A DNA stretch of 64,000 bases from Cupriavidus sp. P-10 (GCF_003402535.2 NZ_AP025171.1:992001-1056000), one strand, 5' to 3'; positions 50,170-58,962 are shown, counted from the stretch's first letter. Translations and numbers: made by a program. The notes: a model not told the origin generated them from the letters alone.

Positions 50170-51927
50170 ATGGCGATTTCGCAGGCGGAAGCGATGGCAA
50201 CGGGCGCCACCGACGGCGAGGCTGGCAGCGCGGGCGCAGCGCCTGACGGTGGCGGACTGGAAGCGCCGTATTCCACGCTGGAGTCGCGCTGGCACCAGAT
50301 GTTCCCGAAGCTCGGTGCCGAAGACATGGCACGGGTGCAGCGCTTCGGCACGCCGCAGCGCTGGCGCGCCGGAGAAAAACTGTTCTCGATCGGCCAGAGC
50401 GGGCGCGGCATGTACCTCGTGACCAGCGGCTGCGTGCGCCTTGTGCGTCGAGACGGACTGGGCCGCGAATCCACGATCACCGAGCAGGGGCCGGGCCACT
50501 TCCTGGCCGAGGTCGGCACGCTGAGCGGCCGGCCGGCACTGGTCGACGGCATTGCCGTGACCGACACCGACGGCTACGCCATCACGCCCGAGCGCCTGCG
50601 CGCGCTGCTGGTGGCCGAGGCCGAACTGGGCGAGCGCATCATGCGCGCCCTGATCCTGCGCCGCGTGGGCCTGATCGAGTTTGGCAGCGGGCCGGTGCTG
50701 GTCGGCCACGGCACCGAGCCGCTGCTGCTGGCGCTGCAGGCATTCCTGCGGCGCAACGGCTATCCCCACACCGTGATCGACATGGACGTGGATGGCGAGT
50801 GCTCGTTGCTGCTGGAGTACGCCAACGCGCCCGCCAGCGACTTCCCGCTGGTGATCTGCCCTGACGGCAGCGTGCTGCGCGCGCCCGATGAGGGCCAGCT
50901 GGCCTCATGCCTGGGGCTGTTGCCTGAGTTCGATCCGCACCATGTCTATGACGTGATCGTGGTGGGTGCGGGGCCGGCAGGCCTGGCGACGGCGGTGTAT
51001 GCGGCGTCCGAAGGGCTGTCGGTCGCGGTGATCGACTGCCGCTCGCCCGGCGGCCAGGCCGGTGCCAGCGCGCGCATCGAGAACTACCTGGGCTTTCCCA
51101 CCGGCATTTCCGGGCAGGCACTGGCCGGACGCGCCTTCGTGCAGGCGCTGAAGTTCGGCGCGCATATCGCCATCCCGCTGGAAGTGAAGGCCCTGCATTG
51201 CGGCGCCGATCCAATCCAGCTGGAGCTTGTCGACGGACGCATGATCCCGACCCATACCGTAGTGATCGCCACCGGCGCGCAATACCGCCGGCCCGGCATT
51301 GAAGCGCTGGAGCGCTTCGAGGGACGCGGCGTCTACTACTGGGCTTCGCCGGTGGAGGCCAAGCTGTGCCGCAACGAGCCCGCGATGCTGGTCGGCGGTG
51401 GCAATTCAGCCGGGCAGGCGGCGGTCTACCTGGCATCCAATGCCGCGCACGTGCATATGCTGGTGCGCGGGCCCGGGCTGGCCGCGACCATGTCGCGCTA
51501 CCTGATCGACCGCATTGGTTCGCTGCGCAACGTCACGCTGCATACCCATGCGCACATCACCGCGCTGACGGGCAACGGCTGGCTGTCGCGGGTGCGCTAC
51601 GACGCGCCGGGCGAAAGCCCGACGCCGGTGGAAATGAACGTGCGCCACCTGTTCCTGTTCATCGGCGCGGACCCCAACGCGGCCTGGCTACGCACCTGCC
51701 ATGTCGAGGTCGACGACAAGGGCTTCGTGCGCACCGGAGGCGGCGACCTCGGTTGCGCCGCGGCGGTCCCGTATCCGCTGCAGACCAGCGTGCCGGGCGT
51801 GTTCGCCATCGGCGATGTGCGCTCGGGCTCGACCAAGCGCGTCGCGGCCGCAGTGGGCGAGGGCGCCGCGGTGGTGGCGCAGATCCACGATTACCTGGCG
51901 AAGGCCCAGCTGGCGGCGGCCCGATAG
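50170..51927 (+). CDS. Fusion of cNMP-binding domain, thioredoxin-like fold and TrxR-like flavoprotein
   Basis: A 585-residue three-part protein. Residues about 40-160 form a cyclic-nucleotide-binding domain (RAGEKLFSIGQSGRGMYLVT). Residues about 165-245 look like a glutaredoxin-type fold without cysteines (FPLVICPDGSVLRAPDEGQL). Residues about 258-580 are a thioredoxin-reductase-like FAD/NAD(P)H module with VIVVGAGPAGLATAVYAASE, PGGQAGASARIENYLGFP and AMLVGGGNSAGQAAVYLASN. The redox CxxC of thioredoxin reductase is replaced (GVYYWASPVEAKLC), so it cannot reduce thioredoxin in the usual way. It probably is a flavin oxidoreductase regulated by a nucleotide or by redox through its N-terminal domain (inference). 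Confidence 0.85.
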   Translation: MAISQAEAMATGATDGEAGSAGAAPDGGGLEAPYSTLESRWHQMFPKLGAEDMARVQRFGTPQRWRAGEKLFSIGQSGRGMYLVTSGCVRLVRRDGLGRESTITEQGPGHFLAEVGTLSGRPALVDGIAVTDTDGYAITPERLRALLVAEAELGERIMRALILRRVGLIEFGSGPVLVGHGTEPLLLALQAFLRRNGYPHTVIDMDVDGECSLLLEYANAPASDFPLVICPDGSVLRAPDEGQLASCLGLLPEFDPHHVYDVIVVGAGPAGLATAVYAASEGLSVAVIDCRSPGGQAGASARIENYLGFPTGISGQALAGRAFVQALKFGAHIAIPLEVKALHCGADPIQLELVDGRMIPTHTVVIATGAQYRRPGIEALERFEGRGVYYWASPVEAKLCRNEPAMLVGGGNSAGQAAVYLASNAAHVHMLVRGPGLAATMSRYLIDRIGSLRNVTLHTHAHITALTGNGWLSRVRYDAPGESPTPVEMNVRHLFLFIGADPNAAWLRTCHVEVDDKGFVRTGGGDLGCAAAVPYPLQTSVPGVFAIGDVRSGSTKRVAAAVGEGAAVVAQIHDYLAKAQLAAAR

Positions 51928-51949
51928 CGCAAGTACCCAGGGCACGCGC

Positions 51950-53035
51950 CTAGCCTTGCGCTTCGCGCTCAAGCAGTTCGCGCTTGCGCGCCACGCCCCA
52001 ACGGTAGCCGGACAGGGCGCCATCGCTGCGTACCACGCGATGGCATGGAATCGCGACCGCCAGGTGATTGGCCGCGCAGGCCTGCGCCACTGCTCGCACC
52101 GCCCGCGGCGCGCCGATGCGGGCCGCGATCTCGGCATAGCTGGCGGTGCTGCCCGGCGGGATCTCTTGCAGCGCCTGCCAGACGCGCTGCTGGAAGGCGG
52201 TGCCGCGCACGTCCAGCGGCAGCGCCAGCCCGGTCGATGGCGCCTCGACAAAGCCGACCACCTGCGCCACCAGTTGCTCGAACCGCGCGTCGCCGCCGAT
52301 CAGGTTGGCGCGCGGGAACTGGTCCTGCAGATCCTGCAGCAGTCCCTGCGGATCGTCGCCCAGCAGGATCGCGCAGACGCCGCGGTCGCTCTGCGCGACA
52401 AGGATCGCGCCCAGCGCCGATTGGCCGATGGCGAAGCGGATATCGGTGTCGGCACCGCCCGCGCGATAGCGCGACGGCGTCATGCCGAGCACCGCGTCCG
52501 CGGTTTCGTAGAAGCGGCTGTTGGAGCCAAAGCCGGCGTCGTAGATGGCTTCGGTCACCGATTCGCTGCTGCCCAGCTGCGTGCGCAGTTTGCTGGCACG
52601 GTGTGCGGCCGCGTAGGCGCGCGGGGTCAGGCCGGTGGCGGCCTTGAACAGCCGGTGGAAGTGATAGGGGCTGACGCCGGCGGCACGCGCCAACCCGGGC
52701 AGCGTAGGCAAGGTGTCGGCGGCCTCGATGCGGCGGCATGCGTCGGCCACGATGGCGGCGTGCTGCGCGGCCAGCGCGGGCGGCGCGGCGCGGCGGCTGG
52801 GCCGGTAACCGGCGGCTTCGGCCGCCGAGGCGTTGTCGAAGAACTCGACATTGGCCGGATGCGGCAGCCGCGACGGGCTGCTGGGCAGGCAATAGACGCC
52901 GGTGGTCTTGACCGCGTAGACGAAGCTGCCGTCGGCGGCGGGATCGCGCGCCAGCACGCGCGCCCAGCGCGGGTCGTTCTCGATGGCGGTGGCGCTGCCG
53001 GTATTGCGGCGCGGTCTTGGCATGGATACAGGCAT
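51950..53035 (-). CDS. ada: Ada-type regulator / O6-alkylguanine-DNA methyltransferase with degenerate zinc site
   Basis: A 361-residue protein with the Ada layout: N-terminal phosphotriester-repair domain (about 15-90), AraC-type helix-turn-helix (about 95-190, GVSPYHFHRLFKAATGLTPR) and C-terminal methyltransferase with the acceptor Cys in AIPCHRVVRSDG. In E. coli Ada four Cys bind zinc (38, 42, 69, 72). Here only the first is kept (Cys49 in TTGVYCLPSSPSRLP); the others are Ser53, Ser80 and Ala83 (YRPSRRAAPP). The methyltransferase looks active, but zinc-dependent sensing should be lost or changed. Start at MPVSMPRPRR; a second Met four residues later is possible. Follows the oxygenase gene by 8 bp. 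Confidence 0.9.
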   Translation of the reverse strand: MPVSMPRPRRNTGSATAIENDPRWARVLARDPAADGSFVYAVKTTGVYCLPSSPSRLPHPANVEFFDNASAAEAAGYRPSRRAAPPALAAQHAAIVADACRRIEAADTLPTLPGLARAAGVSPYHFHRLFKAATGLTPRAYAAAHRASKLRTQLGSSESVTEAIYDAGFGSNSRFYETADAVLGMTPSRYRAGGADTDIRFAIGQSALGAILVAQSDRGVCAILLGDDPQGLLQDLQDQFPRANLIGGDARFEQLVAQVVGFVEAPSTGLALPLDVRGTAFQQRVWQALQEIPPGSTASYAEIAARIGAPRAVRAVAQACAANHLAVAIPCHRVVRSDGALSGYRWGVARKRELLEREAQG

Positions 53036-53043
53036 GTCGTTGC

Positions 53044-53859
53044 TCAGCTGGCGTCGTGGAAGATGATGCCGAGCGTGTAGCGCTGGCCCGCGTGCAGCCG
53101 GCTGACGCCATGGCGCAGGTTTACCCGGTAGCTGCCCCGGCTGCCTTGCACCGGCCGCTGGCTGACGGCGAACACCACCGCGTCGCCCTGGCGCAGCGAC
53201 ACCACTTCGGCTCGAGACTGCATGCGCGGGCGCTGCTCGGTCATTACGAACTCCCCGCCAGTGAAATCGCGTCCGGGCTCGGACAGCAGCACCGCCACCT
53301 GCAGCGGAAAAACATGTTCGCCGTACAGGTCCTGGTGCAGGCAGTTGTAGTCGCCGGGGCCGTAACGCAGCAGCAGCGGCGTGGGACGCGACTGGCCTGC
53401 CTGGTGGCAACGCGCCAGGTAGTCCGCGTGCACCGCGGGGTAACGCGTGTCGATGCCCATCGCGGCGTTCCAGCGGTTGGCAACGGGCACGAGGTGCGGG
53501 TACAGCGCCGTGCGCAAGGCGCCGACGATGTCGGGCAAGGGATAGGCAAAGTACTTGTACTCGCCCTGGCCGAAGCCGTGCCGCGCCATCACGATGCGCG
53601 AGCGATACAGCCCCTCCTGCTCGTAGCGCGCAGCGAGCGCCCGGCATTCCGCTTCGGCCAGCAGGCCGCGGATGGCGGCGCAGCCGTAGTCATCAAGGCC
53701 GCGCTCCAGCGTGGGCCAGTCGACGCCATCGACGCGCACTCCGACGGGCGCGTGCCCTGGCGACTGGCGCCTGTCTTCCCGCAGGTCCGGCACGGGGCGG
53801 CGCGGTCCGCTTACCGCCGTCGCGTATGCCTGGGGGCGCTGTGCCTGCTTGATTGTCAC
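53044..53859 (-). CDS. 2OG-Fe(II) oxygenase predicted to act on alkylated DNA (PF09859 type)
   Basis: A 271-residue oxygenase of the family annotated as oxidative demethylase of damaged DNA. The iron-binding HxD is in NCLHQDLYGEHVFPLQ and the distal His in YRVNLRHGVSRL, with the 2-oxoglutarate Arg shortly after (GQRYTLGIIFHDA). It would remove methyl groups from 1-methyladenine/3-methylcytosine-type lesions with release of formaldehyde. The gene is 8 bp upstream of ada on the same strand, so an alkylation-repair operon is clear. It is divergent from the DUF1348 gene. Confidence 0.85.
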   Translation of the reverse strand: MTIKQAQRPQAYATAVSGPRRPVPDLREDRRQSPGHAPVGVRVDGVDWPTLERGLDDYGCAAIRGLLAEAECRALAARYEQEGLYRSRIVMARHGFGQGEYKYFAYPLPDIVGALRTALYPHLVPVANRWNAAMGIDTRYPAVHADYLARCHQAGQSRPTPLLLRYGPGDYNCLHQDLYGEHVFPLQVAVLLSEPGRDFTGGEFVMTEQRPRMQSRAEVVSLRQGDAVVFAVSQRPVQGSRGSYRVNLRHGVSRLHAGQRYTLGIIFHDAS

Positions 53860-53959
53860 TGCCGTTCTCCGGTTTTGGCTTGCATGGTGCCCACTTTAGG
53901 TCGCGTCGGTCGCCGTGGCACTCCGGGTCTTGCTTTTGAATTCTGCACAACAAATTGCC

Positions 53960-54003
53960 TTGACAAGACAGGTCTGTCTACAAATAATGAGACAGGTCTG
54001 TAT
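53960..54003 (+). promoter_or_regulatory. Promoter with two TetR-type operators upstream of the DUF1348 gene
   Basis: TTGACA (53960-53965) and AATAAT (53983-53988) are 17 bp apart, a strong sigma-70 promoter. The palindrome AGACAGGTCTGTCT (53966-53979) fills the spacer, and a second copy, AGACAGGTCTGTAT (53990-54003), covers the start region, centre-to-centre 24 bp. The same 14-mer is found in the promoter of the TetR gene at 59071, so that protein is the likely repressor. Confidence 0.8.
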
Positions 54004-54064
54004 CATTGTCGAGAGGCAAGCAGGCCGCCAACCCGAACATCCTTTGCCTTGCAGGAGAAACCCG

Positions 54065-54544
54065 ATGTCCGCCCAACCCGAAATCCGCCCGCCACTGCCG
54101 CCGTTCACCCACGATTCCGCCATCGCCAAGGTCCGCGCCGCCGAGGACGGCTGGAACAGCCGCGACCCGGAGCGCGTGGCGCTGGCCTACACCGTCGACA
54201 GCGCCTGGCGCAACCGTGCCGAGTTCGTCAACGGCCGCGCCGATATCGTCGCGTTCCTGCAGCGCAAGTGGCAGAAGGAACTGGATTACCGCCTGATCAA
54301 GGAGTTATGGGCGCATGACGGCAACCGCATCGCGGTGCGCTTTGCCTATGAATGGCATGACGATTCCGGCAACTGGTACCGGTCGTATGGCAACGAGAAC
54401 TGGGAATTCGATGAGGCGGGACTGATGCGGCGCCGCTTCGCCTGCATCAACGATGCGCCGATCCGCGAGGCGGACCGCAAGTTCCATTGGCCGCTGGGGC
54501 GGCGCCCGGACGGGCATTCGGGGTTGAGCGATTTGGGCCTGTAA
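54065..54544 (+). CDS. DUF1348 / NTF2-like (SnoaL-type) protein
   Basis: A 159-residue protein of the nuclear-transport-factor-2-like DUF1348 family, with [40 protein letters not shown] and the C-terminal [18 protein letters not shown], the family's signature end. The fold forms a cone-shaped pocket, but no reaction is known. AGGAG lies 9 bp before the ATG. Expression should be controlled by the TetR-type protein at 59071 through the two operators listed above; that makes a role in handling a foreign or toxic small molecule plausible (inference). Confidence 0.85.
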   Translation: MSAQPEIRPPLPPFTHDSAIAKVRAAEDGWNSRDPERVALAYTVDSAWRNRAEFVNGRADIVAFLQRKWQKELDYRLIKELWAHDGNRIAVRFAYEWHDDSGNWYRSYGNENWEFDEAGLMRRRFACINDAPIREADRKFHWPLGRRPDGHSGLSDLGL

Positions 54545-54563
54545 GCGAAAAACCGCTGTTGCT

Positions 54564-54599
54564 TTTCTCCCCTCTCCCGCGCGCGGGAGAGGGGAGAAA
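54564..54599. repeat. 36-nt perfect palindrome in the intergenic gap
   Basis: Arms of 18 bp (TTTCTCCCCTCTCCCGCG and its complement) without a loop, located between two convergent genes (DUF1348 protein and M20 peptidase). It can act as a terminator in both directions; runs of T or A flank it. A shorter relative is present at 19086-19101, which suggests a dispersed repeat family. Confidence 0.75.
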
Positions 54600-54626
54600 G
54601 CCAGCGGCTTGCGGGTCTGCACAGCC

Positions 54627-56399
54627 TTACTGCATCTTGTCCAGGTTGCCGATCCGCACCAGCATTTCCGTGAACATCTGCATGTCGAGGTTCAGGTCGG
54701 CTACTTCCTTGTACTCGCGCGCATTGTGCGCGGTGTACTTCTTGCCCGGCATCGCCGGCCCGAAGTTGATCGCGTTGGGCATCAGCTTGGCGGTGGTGCT
54801 GCCCGCGGTGGCGACCGGCTTGGCTTCCAGCCCGGTGGTGTCGCCGAAGATATTGAGCAGCGTGGACAGCCAGGCGCCCTTGGGGTCGCGCGCCATCCAG
54901 TTGCCCTGGTCGTACTTGATCTCCACCGGCCCGTGCGTCGCGGCCCAGCCGAAGATGCGCTTGGTGATCCGGGCACCCAGCTCGTCGGGCGTGCGGCCGC
55001 GCGGCATGCGCACATTGGTGACCACGTCGACATACTCGCCGCGCTCGCGCACCAGCGTGGGCGACATCGTCAGCGGACCCATGAAGGCGTCGCGATACGC
55101 CACCTCCATCCTGGTGCCGAGGTAGTCCAGCCCATACAGGTCGTTCAGGTAGCGCACCGCGTTCAGGTAGTGGTTGTCGGCAAAGCGGACGCCGCTGGCC
55201 TGCAGGAACAGCGCCAGCCGCGGCAGCGGGTTGACGCCTTCTTCCGGGCGCGAACCGTGTGCGGAAGCGCCGGTGACCTTGACCTCGACTTCATTGCCCT
55301 CGCGCTTCACGTCGATCGAGAACTTGCCGCGTGGCGCATTGCGGCGCACGAAATCCGCCTTGGCCTGCTCGAGCGCCGCGGCCACGGCGGCGGCATCGCC
55401 GCCGGCAATGCGCGCGGTGGCGGTCTCGGGAATGGCGTTGGCCGAGGCTGCGCCGCGCATGGCCACGATAGCGGGGCCCTTGTCGTCTCCCTTGCCGCGT
55501 TCAGCCTTGCCGTCGGCGGACTTGATGCCGAACGAGACGGTCAGCGTGCCGGCGCCTTTCTCCGCGACCACGGCCGGGTACTTGCTGTCGAGCACGATGT
55601 TGTACTCCGGCAGCGTGGTGTGCTGGCGGTAGTACTTCATGCCGTCGCCGCCGGTCTCCTCGGTGGTTTCGATCATCAGGCGGATGGTGCGCTCCAGCGG
55701 CACGCCGCTTTCCTTGACGGTCTTCATCGCATACAGCACGGCCGCGATCGAGCCCTTGTCGTCGATGGTGCCGCGCCCGTAGAGCGTGTCGCCCACGCGC
55801 GTGAGCCGGAACGGATCGAGGCGGGTGCCGTCCTCCAGCACCCATTCCTCGGCCACGGCCGGAACCACGTCGGCGTGGGTCAGGATGCCGAAGGTATCCT
55901 TGCTGCCGCCAGGCAGCGTGACTTCGAACACGCGGTTGTCCACGTTGCGGTAGGCCAGCCCGAAGTCGCGCGCCATGCCTTCCACCATCTTGCCGAACTC
56001 CACGATGGCGGGGTTATCGTGCTGGGCGATCTTTTCATCGCGCACGGTGCGCAGCGCCACCATCTTGCCGATGGTGTCGATCACCGCGGCCTCGTTGCGG
56101 ACGCGGTTGTAGACGCCCAGCAGGCGTCCGACATTGACCAGGTTCTCGCCAGCCAGCGGTGCCTTGGCCTGCCAGGCAGCCACGGCCGGGGCGACCGAAG
56201 GTTCCGCCCTGGCGGCGGCCGCCATGAAGGCCTGCAGGTCGGCCGGCGCGGCCGCGCGGGTGCTGCTGACCAGCGCATCGAGCGCCGGCTTCTTCAGGGT
56301 TTGCGCCTGCCCCGGGTGCGCGATCAGGAGCGATAGCGCAAGCAGGGCAGCCCACCGGCGAGGCGTCGGCCGGTGGTGCGGGCGGCAAGATCTGGTCAT
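54627..56399 (-). CDS. Exported M20-family metallopeptidase (dipeptidase)
   Basis: A 590-residue zinc peptidase with a signal peptide (about 1-33, hydrophobic AALLALSLLIAHPGQA). Metal-ligand motifs are FGILTHADVVPA (His and following Asp region), LYGRGTIDDKGSIAAV (Asp), MIETTEETGGDGM (Glu-Glu) and, near the end, a His in KKYTAHNAREYKE. The dimerisation domain lies in the middle (about 290-420, KVTGASAHGSRPEEGVNPLP). It is probably a periplasmic dipeptidase. I chose the start MTRSCRPHHR for its fit with the signal peptide; a Met 14 codons upstream is possible. Confidence 0.87.
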   Translation of the reverse strand: MTRSCRPHHRPTPRRWAALLALSLLIAHPGQAQTLKKPALDALVSSTRAAAPADLQAFMAAAARAEPSVAPAVAAWQAKAPLAGENLVNVGRLLGVYNRVRNEAAVIDTIGKMVALRTVRDEKIAQHDNPAIVEFGKMVEGMARDFGLAYRNVDNRVFEVTLPGGSKDTFGILTHADVVPAVAEEWVLEDGTRLDPFRLTRVGDTLYGRGTIDDKGSIAAVLYAMKTVKESGVPLERTIRLMIETTEETGGDGMKYYRQHTTLPEYNIVLDSKYPAVVAEKGAGTLTVSFGIKSADGKAERGKGDDKGPAIVAMRGAASANAIPETATARIAGGDAAAVAAALEQAKADFVRRNAPRGKFSIDVKREGNEVEVKVTGASAHGSRPEEGVNPLPRLALFLQASGVRFADNHYLNAVRYLNDLYGLDYLGTRMEVAYRDAFMGPLTMSPTLVRERGEYVDVVTNVRMPRGRTPDELGARITKRIFGWAATHGPVEIKYDQGNWMARDPKGAWLSTLLNIFGDTTGLEAKPVATAGSTTAKLMPNAINFGPAMPGKKYTAHNAREYKEVADLNLDMQMFTEMLVRIGNLDKMQ

Positions 56400-56541
56400 T
56401 GCGAAGCAGGGAGTCAGGTTGGATGCCGCATGATAGGGCACTCACAGGGGTTTGCCGAAGAAATATGCCGTGCAGTGCGCGCGCGGGGTGTGTCCCAGGC
56501 CGCAATAGCGGATTCCTATGCCGTCATCATAGAATAAGGCA

Positions 56542-56561
56542 ATCGTTTCGGTTGAAACGAT
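56542..56561. promoter_or_regulatory. Palindrome ATCGTTTC-GGTT-GAAACGAT upstream of the peroxiredoxin gene
   Basis: Perfect 8-bp arms around a 4-bp centre, about 96 bp upstream of the start codon. An ATAG-N7-CAAT element, weakly like an OxyR half site, overlaps its left side. It is probably an operator; the regulator is unknown. Confidence 0.5.
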
Positions 56562-56657
56562 GAATTGTACAAATCACATCGCGGTCGACAGAATGAGGCC
56601 TTCGCTGCAACACGCAGCCGAAACAACCGAATGAATCCAGACCAAGGAGTGATTCCG

Positions 56658-57389
56658 ATGCTGCAATCCCGTGAAGGCCAACGCGTTCCCAATGTTTCGT
56701 TCCGCGTCCGTCAGGACAACGAGTGGAAGACCATCACCACCGGCGAACTGTTCAGCGGCAAGACCGTGGCCGTGTTTTCTCTGCCGGGCGCCTTCACGCC
56801 GACGTGTTCGTCCACCCACCTGCCGCGCTACAACGAACTGGCGCCGGTGTTCGCCAGGCACGGCGTCGACGACATCCTGTGCGTGTCGGTCAACGACACC
56901 TTCGTGATGAACGAGTGGGCCAAGGACCAGGAGTCGGAAAACATCACCATGATCCCCGACGGCAACGGCGAATTCACCGAAGGCATGGGCATGCTGGTGG
57001 ACAAGGCCGACCTGGGCTTCGGCAAGCGCAGCTGGCGCTATTCGATGCTGGTGCGCGACGGCGTGGTCGAGAAGATGTTCATCGAGCCGGAAGAGCCGGG
57101 CGACCCGTTCAAGGTCTCCGACGCCGACACCATGCTGAACCACATCGCTCCGGGCGCGCGCAAGCCTGACCAAGTGGTGGTGTTCTCGAAGGTGGGCTGC
57201 TCGTTCTGCGCCAAGGCCAAGCAGCTGCTCGACGACAACGGCTTCGACTACATCGACGTGCCGCTGGACAACAAGGTGCGCGGCAAGGTGCTGGGCGCCG
57301 TGTCGGGCGAGATGACCGCGCCGCAGGTCTTCATCAACGGCAAGCTGGTCGGCGGCGCCGAGGCGCTGCAGCAGTACCTGGCCAGCTGA
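56658..57389 (+). CDS. Peroxiredoxin-glutaredoxin fusion
   Basis: A 243-residue hybrid. Residues 1-160 are a Prx5-type peroxiredoxin with the peroxidatic Cys50 in [16 protein letters not shown], and about 170-243 are a glutaredoxin with Cys181 and Cys184 ([13 protein letters not shown]) and the glutathione-binding [15 protein letters not shown]. Fusions like this reduce hydrogen peroxide and alkyl peroxides with glutathione in the cytoplasm. AAGGAG lies 8 bp before the start codon. The next gene encodes a pyridine-nucleotide disulfide oxidoreductase, so the two may cooperate, but a hairpin between them may separate transcription. Confidence 0.95.
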   Translation: MLQSREGQRVPNVSFRVRQDNEWKTITTGELFSGKTVAVFSLPGAFTPTCSSTHLPRYNELAPVFARHGVDDILCVSVNDTFVMNEWAKDQESENITMIPDGNGEFTEGMGMLVDKADLGFGKRSWRYSMLVRDGVVEKMFIEPEEPGDPFKVSDADTMLNHIAPGARKPDQVVVFSKVGCSFCAKAKQLLDDNGFDYIDVPLDNKVRGKVLGAVSGEMTAPQVFINGKLVGGAEALQQYLAS

Positions 57390-57453
57390 GTGGCCAACTA
57401 AACCGCTCAAATCCCTTCTCTGCCGCTTGCGCGGACCGGCAGTCGCCGGACCC

Positions 57454-57504
57454 GATGGCACCGTCTTGCCCGCAATTGCTGGCAAAGGGCAGGGCGGTGC
57501 CATC
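57454..57504 (+). terminator. Long hairpin between the peroxiredoxin and flavoprotein genes
   Basis: Near-perfect arms of about 18 bp (GATGGCACCG-N3-TGCCC and its complement) with a 15-nt loop. There is no U tract, so it may attenuate, stabilise the upstream message, or terminate with Rho. Confidence 0.55.
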
Positions 57505-57558
57505 CAGCCCGCTGATTGATCCCTGATTCACGCCATGACAACCAAGGAACCGCACGCC

Positions 57559-58950
57559 ATGACTACCATCCAGACCGACGTCGCCGTGATCGGCGCAGGC
57601 ACTGCCGGCCTTGCTGCCTACCGGGCTGCGATCGCCGCCGGCAAGCGCGCCTTGATCATCGAAGGCGGCCAGTACGGCACGACCTGCGCCCGCGTGGGCT
57701 GCATGCCTTCGAAGCTGCTGATCGCTGCCGCCGAGGCCGCGCACGAACTGCGCCATACCGCGCCGTTTGGCGTGCACGTGGATGGCCAGGTTCGCATCGA
57801 CGGCCGCGAGGTCATGGCCCGCGTGCGCAGCGAGCGGGACCGCTTTGTCGGCTTTGTCGTACGCGGCGTCGAGAATATCCCGGAAGCCGACCGGCTCCGT
57901 GGCTACGCCCGCTTTATCGACAACACCACGCTGGAGGTCGACGGCCACACGACCGTGCGCGCCAGCCGCGTGGTCATCGCCACCGGCTCAAAGCCTGCGC
58001 TGCCGGCACCGTTCCAGGCGTTTGGCGACCGCCTCATCGTCAATGACGATGTGTTCGCATGGGAAGACCTGCCGGGCAGCGTGGTGGTGTTCGGCCCGGG
58101 CGTGATCGGGCTGGAACTTGGCCAGGCGCTGTCGCGCCTTGGCGTGCGGGTGCGCGTGTTTGGCGTCAGCGGTTCGCTCGGGCCGCTGACCGATCCGGTG
58201 ATCCGCGACTATGCGGCCAAGGCATTCAACGACGAGTTCTACCTCGACCCGCACGCCAGGGTGAGCGAAATGGGCCGCGACGGCGACCAGGTGGTGATGA
58301 CCTATGCCGACCGCGAAGGGCGCAGGGTGACCGAGCGCTTCGACTACGCGCTGGCCGCCACCGGCCGCGAGCCGAACGTGCGCGGCCTCGGCCTGGAAAA
58401 CACCGGCCTGGCGCTGGACCAGCGTGGTGTGCCTGTGTTCGACCCGGAAACGCTCCAGTGCGGCAATTCCCCGGTGTTTATCGCGGGCGATGCCAACAAT
58501 ATCCTGCCGCTGCTGCACGAAGCCGCGGACGAGGGCAAGGCCGCCGGCGAGAACGCCGCCAGCTATCCGCAAGTAAAGCGGCTGGCGCGCCGGGCGCCGC
58601 TGGCAGTGGTGTTCTCCGACCCGCAGATCGCGATGGTTGGCCAGCGCCACGCCGATCTGGCTGACGGCAGCTTCGTCACCGGCGAGGTCAGCTTCGAGGA
58701 CCAGGGCCGCAGCCGCGTCATGCTGAAAAACCGCGGGCTGATGCATGTCTACGCGGACAAGGCGAGCGGCCGCTTCCTCGGGGCGGAATGGATCGGCCCG
58801 CGTGCGGAGAATATCGCGCACTTGCTGGCGTGGTCATACCAGCAGGGGCTGACCATCGAGCAGATGCTTGGCATGCCGTATTACCACCCGGTGGTGGAAG
58901 AGGGGCTGCGCACGGCGCTGCGCGACGCGGCGGCCAAGCTTGCGGCGTGA
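57559..58950 (+). CDS. Dihydrolipoamide-dehydrogenase-like flavoprotein
   Basis: A 463-residue class I pyridine-nucleotide disulfide oxidoreductase. FAD site VAVIGAGTAGLAAYRAA, redox disulfide CARVGCMPSKLL (usual form CLNVGCIPSK), NAD site VVVFGPGVIGLELGQALSR, second FAD motif VFIAGDANNILPLLHEAADE and C-terminal active-site HPVVEEGL where the common form is HPTxxE. There are no 2-oxoacid dehydrogenase E1/E2 genes nearby, so it is probably a stand-alone disulfide reductase that may serve the peroxiredoxin fusion (inference). I chose the ATG at 57559, after AAGGA, over one 24 bases upstream. Confidence 0.88.
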   Translation: MTTIQTDVAVIGAGTAGLAAYRAAIAAGKRALIIEGGQYGTTCARVGCMPSKLLIAAAEAAHELRHTAPFGVHVDGQVRIDGREVMARVRSERDRFVGFVVRGVENIPEADRLRGYARFIDNTTLEVDGHTTVRASRVVIATGSKPALPAPFQAFGDRLIVNDDVFAWEDLPGSVVVFGPGVIGLELGQALSRLGVRVRVFGVSGSLGPLTDPVIRDYAAKAFNDEFYLDPHARVSEMGRDGDQVVMTYADREGRRVTERFDYALAATGREPNVRGLGLENTGLALDQRGVPVFDPETLQCGNSPVFIAGDANNILPLLHEAADEGKAAGENAASYPQVKRLARRAPLAVVFSDPQIAMVGQRHADLADGSFVTGEVSFEDQGRSRVMLKNRGLMHVYADKASGRFLGAEWIGPRAENIAHLLAWSYQQGLTIEQMLGMPYYHPVVEEGLRTALRDAAAKLAA

Positions 58951-58962
58951 ACGTTACCTTGG

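Noticed and set aside
56528..56561. A full OxyR site upstream of the peroxiredoxin gene
   Set aside because: Only the first ATAG and a CAAT partly fit the four-part OxyR pattern; the perfect 8-bp palindrome is better supported, so OxyR control is not claimed.
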